From positions 1 through 12,282 of the forward strand of contig URQG01000033.1 of assembly GCA_900549895.1 (NCBI GenBank): DNA of 12,282 bases. The letters run 5' to 3'. This document shows, piece after piece, positions 6,356 through 12,282 of the stretch. Under the pieces are notes generated by a model that made no database searches, had not been told where the DNA came from, and was given only the letters and a program-made list of their open reading frames with translations. A program made the translations under genes and the position numbers. This DNA is from an uncultured Lachnobacterium sp. (GTDB taxonomy: Bacteria; Bacillota; Clostridia; Lachnospirales; Lachnospiraceae). Position 1 is the first letter of the stretch, and the number at the start of each line of letters is the position of its first letter.

Positions 6356-8115
6356 TGCAGTCAAAAGAAAAGAGACAGGGACAGCTTGCTACATTAAAGA
6401 AAGTCCTTCATTATATGAAGCATTATATTCCTCTTCTTGTGTTGTCGATCATTCTGGCAACCGTCAGTGTGGCACTCACCCTTTACTTCCCGATCATTAC
6501 CGGTAAAGCGATCGATCTGATCCTTGCAAAAGGTAAAGTGGATTTCGATGGAATCATTGCGCTTGCAAAGCAGGGCGTGATCGTGATCTTAATTACGGCA
6601 GTGGCACAGTGGGTTATGAATATGGCGAACAACCGTATGACCTATAACATTGTAAGAGATATCCGAAAGGACGCTTTCGACAAGATCGAGAAGCTTCCGT
6701 TCAGTTACATTGACAGTCATTCCCACGGAGACATGGTCAGCCGTATCATCGCAGACGTAGATACCTTTGCTGATGGTCTTCTGATGGGATTTACGCAGCT
6801 GTTTACGGGCGTTGCAACGATTGTTGGAACACTTCTTTTTATGCTTTCCATTAACATCAAGATCACACTTGTTGTTGTAATTCTGACACCGTTATCGCTT
6901 TTGGTGGCAAGCTTTATTGCGAAGAGAACCTATTCGATGTTCCGGCTTCAGTCGAAGACACGTGGAGAGCAGACCGCTTTAATTGAGGAGATGATCGGCA
7001 ATCAGAAAGTCGTTCAGGCATTCAACCATGAGGATGAAGCATTAGAAGAATTTGATGAAATCAATGAGAGATTGCAAAAGTATTCGCTTCGTGCGACATT
7101 CTTCTCGAGTATTGTGAATCCGAGCACACGTTTCATCAACAGTATCGTGTATGCTGCGGTAGGAATTACGGGGGCATTCGCAGTGATTCTTACGGGCGGA
7201 GTATTCACGGTTGGTAATCTGTCATGTTTTTTATCTTATGCAAACCAGTATACGAAGCCGTTTAACGAGATCTCCGGCGTCGTGACGGAACTGCAGAATG
7301 CGCTTGCCTGTGCGGCACGTATTTTTGAACTGATCGAGGAGCCGTCTGAGATTCCGGACGATGCGGATGCGTATGTGCTGAAAGAGGCGGACGGAACCGT
7401 GGATATCGATAATGTATATTTCTCTTATGTTCCGGAGCAGCATCTGATCGAAGATTTTAATCTTCATGTAAAGCCGGGACAGCGTATCGCAATCGTTGGA
7501 CCGACCGGATGTGGCAAGACAACACTGATCAATCTGCTGATGCGTTTCTATGACACGAATTCGGGTAAGATTGAAGTCAGTGGTCATGATATCATGCATA
7601 TGACCAGACAAAGCCTACGTGCCAATTATGGTATGGTATTGCAGGAGACCTGGCTGAAAAAAGGCACGATCCGCGACAACATCTGTATGGGTAAGCCGGA
7701 TGCCACGGAGAAAGAGATGATCGCTGCAGCAAAGGCATCGCATGCGCACAGCTTTATCAAGCGTCTCCCGAAAGGGTATGACACGATGATCACGGAAGAT
7801 GGAGGTAACCTGTCGCAGGGCCAGAAGCAGCTTCTTTGTATTACAAGAGTTATGCTTTGCCTGCCGCCGATGCTGATTCTGGATGAGGCGACATCATCCA
7901 TCGATACACGTACAGAAATCCGTATCCAGAAGGCCTTCCTTACAATGATGCAGGGAAGAACAAGCTTTATTGTTGCACATCGTCTGTCGACAATTCGCGA
8001 GGCTGATGTGATTCTGGTTATGAAAGACGGCAAGATCATCGAACAGGGAAATCATGAGACGCTGCTTGCGCAGAATGGGTTCTATGCAAAGCTGTATAAC
8101 AGTCAGTTTGCGTAA
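6355..8115 (+). CDS. heterodimeric ABC exporter, catalytic-site subunit
   Basis: A 586-residue half-transporter with membrane domain (~20-320) and nucleotide-binding domain (~345-586). Walker A GPTGCGKT (382-389), Q-loop Gln430, Walker B LILDE (507-511) with catalytic Glu511, and H-loop His542 (VAHRLST) are intact. The signature is LSQGQ (486-490) in place of LSGGQ. In the head-to-tail dimer this altered signature faces the altered Walker B/H-loop of the upstream subunit, so all the changes fall in one ATP site and the other stays canonical. This is the TM287/288, BmrCD and LmrCD arrangement. ATG 6355 overlaps the upstream stop, with GGGGG seven or so bases before it. The C-terminus (FYAKLYNSQFA) is of normal family length, so the gene is complete even though an intron relic begins at the base after the stop. 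Confidence 0.95.
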   Translation: MQSKEKRQGQLATLKKVLHYMKHYIPLLVLSIILATVSVALTLYFPIITGKAIDLILAKGKVDFDGIIALAKQGVIVILITAVAQWVMNMANNRMTYNIVRDIRKDAFDKIEKLPFSYIDSHSHGDMVSRIIADVDTFADGLLMGFTQLFTGVATIVGTLLFMLSINIKITLVVVILTPLSLLVASFIAKRTYSMFRLQSKTRGEQTALIEEMIGNQKVVQAFNHEDEALEEFDEINERLQKYSLRATFFSSIVNPSTRFINSIVYAAVGITGAFAVILTGGVFTVGNLSCFLSYANQYTKPFNEISGVVTELQNALACAARIFELIEEPSEIPDDADAYVLKEADGTVDIDNVYFSYVPEQHLIEDFNLHVKPGQRIAIVGPTGCGKTTLINLLMRFYDTNSGKIEVSGHDIMHMTRQSLRANYGMVLQETWLKKGTIRDNICMGKPDATEKEMIAAAKASHAHSFIKRLPKGYDTMITEDGGNLSQGQKQLLCITRVMLCLPPMLILDEATSSIDTRTEIRIQKAFLTMMQGRTSFIVAHRLSTIREADVILVMKDGKIIEQGNHETLLAQNGFYAKLYNSQFA

Positions 8116-8188
8116 ACACCGGGGTGAAATCGAACGGTACGCACGGTGGTGTGAGAGGACGGCGGTTAGTTACCGCCTCCTACTCGAT
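8116..8188 (+). mobile_element. group II intron 3'-end relic (partial domain V, intact domain VI)
   Basis: The stretch GGTACGCACGGTGGTG (8136-8151) looks like the 3' strand of a bacterial group II intron domain V. It is followed by a complete domain VI: GAG (8153-8155) with CTC (8183-8185), AGGA (8156-8159) with TCCT (8178-8181), GGCGGT (8161-8166) with ACCGCC (8172-8177), and a 5-nt loop. A single unpaired A (8182) sits seven positions from the end if the intron ends at ..CGAT (8188), the expected branch-point geometry. The 5' strand of domain V (around 8117-8125) does not pair properly, and everything upstream is ABC coding sequence, so the ribozyme core and the reverse transcriptase are missing. 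This is a non-functional remnant. The family call rests on sequence recognition and folding by eye. Confidence 0.68.
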
Positions 8189-8219
8189 TACCATCTGAAT
8201 TTGCGGAAAGAGGTAAGTC

Positions 8220-9713
8220 TTATTCGTCTTTTTTATCTGGATCACGGTAAGAGTACGCATTGGAAATCTTACAATTCTCTGTGATCAGAGTGACAGGATC
8301 GCGGTAGAATGCGATCACCGGAGTGCCGACTTCTAGGGTCTCATAAAGCTTCTTTGCAATTTTGGCCGGAACATTGATGCATCCGTGTGAACCGGAAGTC
8401 TTATAGATTTCTTCGCCAAAGGTGCTTCGCCAGCTGGCATCGTGGATTCCGACATTGTAGGCAAAAGGCATAAAGTATTTGACATCGGATGCATAATTCT
8501 CGCCGACGAGAGTGGCATCCTTCTGTTTGTAAGCAATCTTAAATACACCGTCCGGAGATCCGTTTTTTCTCGCAATATTGCCGGAGACGATGTCGGTTTC
8601 CGTGATGAGTTTGCCTTCTTTGTAGTACCACAGATGTTGTTTGGTATAATCTATTTCCACATAAGTATCGCCGATGTCATCGAGCCCGCTTTGTTTGGCG
8701 GTCTGTTCGTAGATCGGTTCGCGTTCCACAGGAGAGCCGCCTTCCAAGTCTTTCTTGATCTCATCGAATTCCTTTGATTTATTGATAACCCAGCCATAAT
8801 CACCGCCGCCGATTTTTACGGTATCGCCGGATGATGTCTTGAAATTACGAACATCTCCGTAAGTATTGTATGTACTGGCAAGATGCTGCACGAATTGTGT
8901 CAGTTTATCATCGTTGATCGTTACGTTTCCGTCATCACTGATGTCGAGCATATGAAGGATGGTCTTGGAATCAAGATTTTTGTCGGCTCCGTCGATCTCA
9001 TAGTGGATCGTGGAAGCGGTGTATTTCGTGATCTTGGCCATCGTATCGCTGATGATACTGTCGGATGCATGGATCGCAGGGGATTCATAGCATGCATCGG
9101 AGAGGGTATATTGTGTTTCCTGATTATCGACAGCCTTCGTGATCTCATCCACAATCCGGTCACGGATCGGGGCGTTACCGTCTACCTCATCGACAACTTT
9201 GGCATCGTCTTCGGACAGATCAATGTGTGCGTCCTCAGGTTGTGTAATATAATCTTCATTGAAGATCTCCATGTCATCGATGAGCGTATCCAATGCCGCT
9301 TTATCATAGGTAAAGGAACGGTTCAATTCGTATTGGTGTGTTTTAAAAATATTGACAGGCCAGGTAAAACCATTCTGCTTGTCTAAGAGTGCCTGTTCCT
9401 CGCCGGTTGCTTCATATTGATAATTGATGTCCGGTCCGGCAATATGAAATTTGTTGTCTTTGCGGTCTAAGACCGTCAGAAGATAGGTGCTTGCGCCATC
9501 AATGTTCTGTGATTCGACGTAATCAGCGGTCTTGTTGCCGCAGGAAAGTTCTCCGATGGTCGTTTTGGGAAAAAAGTGTTTGTTGTAATAGATTCCAAAC
9601 CCGACATAGACACCGATAAGCGCGGCAGCAGTCCCGGTAAGCGAAGCGATTGCAAGAGAGCGCATGCGCCGCCGCTTGCACCGGGCAGCCAGATTGGTTG
9701 TGTTTGTTGCCAT
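8220..9713 (-). CDS. membrane-anchored L,D-transpeptidase (YkuD domain)
   Basis: A 497-residue protein. After a basic N-terminus (RCKRRRMR) a single hydrophobic helix (~19-43) anchors it, with the rest outside the membrane. Residues ~50-340 form an extended region with features of the peptidoglycan-binding PG_binding_4 repeats often found in clostridial L,D-transpeptidases. The C-terminal YkuD domain (~350-470) has His424 and the motif SHGCIN (442-447) with nucleophile Cys445, the expected spacing for this family. These enzymes make 3-3 cross-links in peptidoglycan or attach proteins to it, and are insensitive to most penicillins. ATG at 9711-9713 has AAGGAAGGA about 7 nt upstream. It lies 58 bp behind the phosphofructokinase gene on the same strand with no terminator I can see between them, so co-transcription is likely. 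No T-run terminator follows it. Confidence 0.93.
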   Translation of the reverse strand: MATNTTNLAARCKRRRMRSLAIASLTGTAAALIGVYVGFGIYYNKHFFPKTTIGELSCGNKTADYVESQNIDGASTYLLTVLDRKDNKFHIAGPDINYQYEATGEEQALLDKQNGFTWPVNIFKTHQYELNRSFTYDKAALDTLIDDMEIFNEDYITQPEDAHIDLSEDDAKVVDEVDGNAPIRDRIVDEITKAVDNQETQYTLSDACYESPAIHASDSIISDTMAKITKYTASTIHYEIDGADKNLDSKTILHMLDISDDGNVTINDDKLTQFVQHLASTYNTYGDVRNFKTSSGDTVKIGGGDYGWVINKSKEFDEIKKDLEGGSPVEREPIYEQTAKQSGLDDIGDTYVEIDYTKQHLWYYKEGKLITETDIVSGNIARKNGSPDGVFKIAYKQKDATLVGENYASDVKYFMPFAYNVGIHDASWRSTFGEEIYKTSGSHGCINVPAKIAKKLYETLEVGTPVIAFYRDPVTLITENCKISNAYSYRDPDKKDE

Positions 9714-9771
9714 AATTGATTCCTTCCTTTCTGCGGGGATACCAAAAGCGCAACACGTTATTCGAAATGAA

Positions 9772-11010
9772 TTAAGCGCGAGGCTTTAGGTGTGTAACCG
9801 GCATATAGACCGGAATACCATCTTTGTAAGAGACGGTAATTTCGCCCTGGATCAGGGGTTTCAGATAGTCATATAATTCCGGCATGATGTCGTTACCTGC
9901 TTTGTTGATCCATTCGCGTGGAATGGATTTTGCCTCATTTGCAATGCCGGCGATCGGTGCGTGATCATAACGAACCTGATAAGGCATATTGGAGATTCGC
10001 TCAAGAATGACCATGCTTGCAGTAATTCCTTCTTCTGCGAGAGAAACCGCTTTCTTACCGAGGGTAAAGGATTCGTCAAGGTCTGTTTTTGATGCCATAT
10101 GGGCGGCACAGCGCTGGAGTACATTGACTTCAACGGAACGGACTTTGACGCCGATATTCTCTTTGACAAGAAATTCAAGTGCTTTACCGGCACCGGAAAG
10201 CTGTTGGTGTCCGAACTGGTCTGCAACAGCCTTGGAAGCGGTGATATAGTCGCCGTTTTCGTCACGGATTCCTTCGGAGACTGCAACGATTACATTGTTG
10301 AGTGTTTTTAATTTCTCACGGATATCGTTTAGAAATTGCTCTTTATCGAAGGCAACTTCGGGAAGATAGATCAAGTGTGGAGCGGTATTGTAACGATTGC
10401 GGGCCAAAGCACTTGAAGCGGTCAGCCAGCCTGCATCACGTCCCATGATCTCAACGATGGTAACGCTTTTGACTGCATAAATGAAAGTGTCGTGTGCTAC
10501 CTCGAGCATGGTGCTTGCGATATATTTGGCGGCAGAACCGAAGCCGGGAGTGTGATCAATCATACACAGATCGTTATCAATTGTCTTTGGAATACCGATA
10601 ATACGAATATCACTATTGATTTTGGCAGCATAATCGGATAACTTGAGAACAGTATCCATGGAATCATTGCCGCCAATATAGAAAAAGGCTTTGATATTCA
10701 TTTTGACAAACTGGTTAAATATAAATACATAAGGCGAATCGTCATCTTTGTAATTTGGAAGCTTATGACGGCAGGATCCGAGATACATAGCCGGTGTTAC
10801 TTTAAGACGTTCGAGTTTTTCGTCATCATTGACCACTTCGGTAAGATTGAGGAATCTCTCATTTAAGATGCCGAGAATTCCGTTGATTGCGCCGTAACAG
10901 ACATCGTATTTGCCGGACTGCCGGACCCCGGCGATCACTCCTGCTAAGCTGGCGTTAATTGCTACGGTTGGACCTCCAGACTGGGCGACCATACAGTTTG
11001 ACTGATTCAT
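9772..11010 (-). CDS. pfp: 6-phosphofructokinase, probably pyrophosphate-dependent
   Basis: A 412-residue PFK-family enzyme for the fructose 6-phosphate to fructose 1,6-bisphosphate step of glycolysis. Motifs: SGGP (11-14), GGND (113-116), PKTIDND (141-147) and MGRDAGW (189-195). Lys142 in PKTIDND, where ATP enzymes have Gly (PGTIDND), and Asp116, at the position of the ATP-contacting Gly104 of E. coli PfkA, are the marks of pyrophosphate users. The reaction would then be reversible and spare ATP. Asn115 stands where many PPi enzymes have Asp or Glu. The length exceeds the ~320 residues of bacterial ATP-PFKs. ATG at 11008-11010 has AAGGAG with 8 nt spacing. Promoter at 11050-11078. The phosphoryl donor is inferred from motifs only. 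The upstream neighbour is divergent and the L,D-transpeptidase is downstream. Confidence 0.92.
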   Translation of the reverse strand: MNQSNCMVAQSGGPTVAINASLAGVIAGVRQSGKYDVCYGAINGILGILNERFLNLTEVVNDDEKLERLKVTPAMYLGSCRHKLPNYKDDDSPYVFIFNQFVKMNIKAFFYIGGNDSMDTVLKLSDYAAKINSDIRIIGIPKTIDNDLCMIDHTPGFGSAAKYIASTMLEVAHDTFIYAVKSVTIVEIMGRDAGWLTASSALARNRYNTAPHLIYLPEVAFDKEQFLNDIREKLKTLNNVIVAVSEGIRDENGDYITASKAVADQFGHQQLSGAGKALEFLVKENIGVKVRSVEVNVLQRCAAHMASKTDLDESFTLGKKAVSLAEEGITASMVILERISNMPYQVRYDHAPIAGIANEAKSIPREWINKAGNDIMPELYDYLKPLIQGEITVSYKDGIPVYMPVTHLKPRA

Positions 11011-11049
11011 TCTAGTAACTCCTTATTCAAGCATTATTTCAATAAAATC

Positions 11050-11078
11050 ATTGTAGAGGGTTTGAAAGGAAATCGCAA
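11050..11078 (-). promoter_or_regulatory. promoter for the phosphofructokinase-transpeptidase unit
   Basis: On the minus strand, -35 TTGCGA (11078-11073, 4 of 6), 17-bp spacer, -10 TACAAT (11055-11050, 5 of 6). Predicted start near 11043, leader about 32 nt. The -35 overlaps the ribosome binding site (11077-11081) of the divergent radical SAM gene, so the two genes are packed back to back in 77 bp. Confidence 0.6.
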
Positions 11079-11087
11079 GGGAAAGAC

Positions 11088-12143
11088 ATGAAAAATCAAA
11101 AATTAACAAATTCTTCATTATATAAAGCAAATAGATGGTACGAAGATTGTACACTTTGTCCAAGGGAGTGTCACGTCAATCGTGCCAAAGGGCAAAAAGG
11201 TGTATGTGCGGTCGATGCAGGACTTCGGGTCGCCCGGGCGGCTCTGCATTTCTGGGAAGAACCATGTATCAGCGGGAAACGCGGAAGTGGTGCGGTATTT
11301 TTCAGTGGCTGTGCCATGCATTGTGTTTTTTGCCAGAATGAACAGATTGCGCAGGGAAATGCAGGATTTGAGATTGAAGGAGATCGTTTGGCGGAGATTT
11401 TTTTGGAACTTCAGGAGCAGAAGGCCAATAATATCAATCTTGTTACCCCGGGGCAGTATATTCCGCACATTATTCGTGCTGTTGAATCTGCACGCAGGCA
11501 GGGGCTTCAGATACCGATTGTATATAACACGAGCGCATATGAGAAAGTGGACACTTTAAAAATGCTGGCGGGAATTGTGGATATCTATCTGCCGGATTTT
11601 AAGTATATGAATGCCGAAACGGCGCAAAAATATTCCCACGCATCAGATTACCCGGGGATTGCGAAGGCCGCCATCGCGGAGATGGTGCGTCAGCAGCCAC
11701 ATCCTGAATTTATGTGGGAGTGCGCGAAGAAAGAAAATGGAAGCAGTGGAAACGAAGACGAAAATCAAAAGGTGATCCCAACGGATGCAGAGGATGGTGC
11801 AATTATGACTCGCGGAGTTATTGTGCGTCAGCTGCTTCTTCCGGGTAAGGTAAAAGAAGCCGAAAAAATCATTTCATACCTGTATGAACATTATGGAAAT
11901 CAGATATACTTAAGTATGATGAGTCAGTATACGCCGCTGCAGCATGCGGCAAAGTTTCCGGAACTTGCACGCAAAGTTTCACACAGGGAATATGAGGACT
12001 ACATTAATGAAGCAATCCGCATTGGGGTGGAGCAGGCTTTTATTCAGGAGGGGGATGTTGCGCAGGAAAGCTTTATCCCGGATTTTACGAGTGGGGACGG
12101 TGTTTTGACATCAAAAAAGACAGACGGGGGATATAAAATTTAG
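11088..12143 (+). CDS. PflX-like (COG1313) radical SAM protein
   Basis: A 351-residue radical SAM protein related to pyruvate formate-lyase activating enzymes. The cluster motif is C75-AMH-C79-VF-C82 in the sequence FSGCAMHCVFCQN. An N-terminal Cys set, CTLCPREC (Cys21, 24, 28) and GVC (Cys40), is typical of the PflX group and could bind a second metal or cluster. Other landmarks are LVTPGQY (118-124), YLPDFKY (167-173) and QYTPL (280-284). Residues ~203-237 are a hydrophilic, Asn/Glu/Lys-rich insertion (PHPEFMWECAKKENGSSGNE) between conserved blocks. The substrate is unknown: this group is annotated as a possible glycyl-radical activator, but no glycyl-radical enzyme is in the window. ATG 11088 has AAGGG with 6 nt spacing. 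I found no good plus-strand promoter in the 77-bp gap. No terminator follows, so it may be co-transcribed with the next gene. Confidence 0.88.
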   Translation: MKNQKLTNSSLYKANRWYEDCTLCPRECHVNRAKGQKGVCAVDAGLRVARAALHFWEEPCISGKRGSGAVFFSGCAMHCVFCQNEQIAQGNAGFEIEGDRLAEIFLELQEQKANNINLVTPGQYIPHIIRAVESARRQGLQIPIVYNTSAYEKVDTLKMLAGIVDIYLPDFKYMNAETAQKYSHASDYPGIAKAAIAEMVRQQPHPEFMWECAKKENGSSGNEDENQKVIPTDAEDGAIMTRGVIVRQLLLPGKVKEAEKIISYLYEHYGNQIYLSMMSQYTPLQHAAKFPELARKVSHREYEDYINEAIRIGVEQAFIQEGDVAQESFIPDFTSGDGVLTSKKTDGGYKI

Positions 12144-12217
12144 AGCAAGATATTATATAGAATTTTGTCGAAAGGTATTGTACGATGGACTTAATAAACA
12201 GAGGGGAGGAAGCGTGA

Positions 12218-12247
12218 TTGAGGGAAGAATGGCATGCTCAGCAGATT
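12218..12247 (+). CDS. first codons of an unidentified gene, cut by the contig end
   Basis: A strong ribosome binding site AGGGGAGG (12202-12209) has ideal 8-nt spacing to TTG 12218, which opens the frame MREEWHAQQI up to the adapter at 12248. GTG at 12214 (VIEGRMACSAD) is an alternative in another frame with only 4 nt spacing. Too short to identify. It follows the radical SAM gene by about 75 bp of AT-rich DNA with no visible terminator. Confidence 0.3.
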
Positions 12248-12282
12248 CTGTCTCTTATACACATCTCCGAGCCCACGAGACG
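12248..12282 (-). other. Illumina Nextera i7-side adapter (non-genomic)
   Basis: Tn5 mosaic end in reverse complement, CTGTCTCTTATACACATCT (12248-12266), then CCGAGCCCACGAGAC (12267-12281), the complement of the Nextera read-2 tail, and one base of the i7 index. This is library sequence, not genomic. It marks read-through at the right contig end, matching the adapter at 1-49 on the left. Confidence 0.98.

Noticed and set aside
8883..9386. 167-codon open frame on the plus strand
   Set aside because: Antisense to the conserved L,D-transpeptidase gene. The frame is open because of its codon composition; I see no start signal or family resemblance.
9861..10286. 141-codon open frame in a second minus-strand frame
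   Set aside because: It overlaps the phosphofructokinase gene in another frame, and only the PFK frame has conserved motifs.
11020..11048. Plus-strand promoter with -10 TAAAAT for the radical SAM gene
   Set aside because: The -10 is acceptable, but no -35 is found at 16-18 bp upstream.
12105..12140. TTGACA (12105) with a TAAAAT-like -10 as a promoter for the last gene
   Set aside because: The spacer would be about 21-23 bp, too long for a sigma-A promoter.
12185..12217. Ten-codon frame MDLINRGEEA overlapping the GTG at 12214
   Set aside because: It is very short, has only a weak upstream AAAGG, and its 3' half coincides with the ribosome binding site of the next frame.

Overview
The window looks like a piece of a Lachnospiraceae-type (gut Clostridia) chromosome. 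The evidence is moderate GC by eye, strong GGAGG-type ribosome binding sites, sigma-A promoters with 17-18 bp spacers, a pyrophosphate-type phosphofructokinase, a clostridial DtxR-family regulator and a FeoB-associated Cys-rich mini-protein. Both outermost ends are not genomic. Bases 1-49 are an Illumina Nextera i5-side adapter and 12248-12282 an i7-side adapter, so the biological insert is about 50-12247 and both end genes are cut artificially.

Layout: (i) 50-694, minus strand: the N-terminal third of a MATE-family exporter with its own promoter and a leader that carries a terminator-like hairpin just before the ribosome binding site. (ii) 756-3695, plus strand: a two-gene unit of a rhodanese/TtcA-like PP-loop tRNA thiolase fusion and a PAS-GGDEF-EAL protein (GGDEF degenerate, EAL apparently competent). 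It ends at a hairpin whose loop is the stop codon of the EAL gene and which also terminates the convergent regulator gene. (iii) 3744-4494: a metal-responsive DtxR-family repressor (minus) divergent from a 44-residue FeoB-associated Cys-rich membrane protein (plus). The promoter of the small gene is covered by regularly spaced CTAA/TTAG half-sites. No feoA or feoB is present in the window. (iv) 4526-8115: a heterodimeric ABC exporter operon, with 1-nt overlapping genes and one degenerate ATP site. (v) 8116-8188: a fragment of a group II intron 3' end (part of domain V and a complete domain VI with a bulged A) that abuts the ABC stop codon. (vi) 8220-11078, minus strand: a PPi-type phosphofructokinase followed by a membrane-anchored L,D-transpeptidase, probably one transcript. 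(vii) 11088-12143, plus strand: a PflX-like (COG1313) radical SAM protein, followed by the first codons of another gene cut by the adapter.

Most of this is ordinary core-genome content. The parts I consider most worth following up are the evenly spaced operator at the FeoB-associated gene, the MATE leader attenuator, the intron relic at the ABC stop codon, the rhodanese-TtcA fusion, and the adapter read-through that creates false protein ends. I found no phage, CRISPR, toxin-antitoxin or defence system, and no tRNA or rRNA gene.
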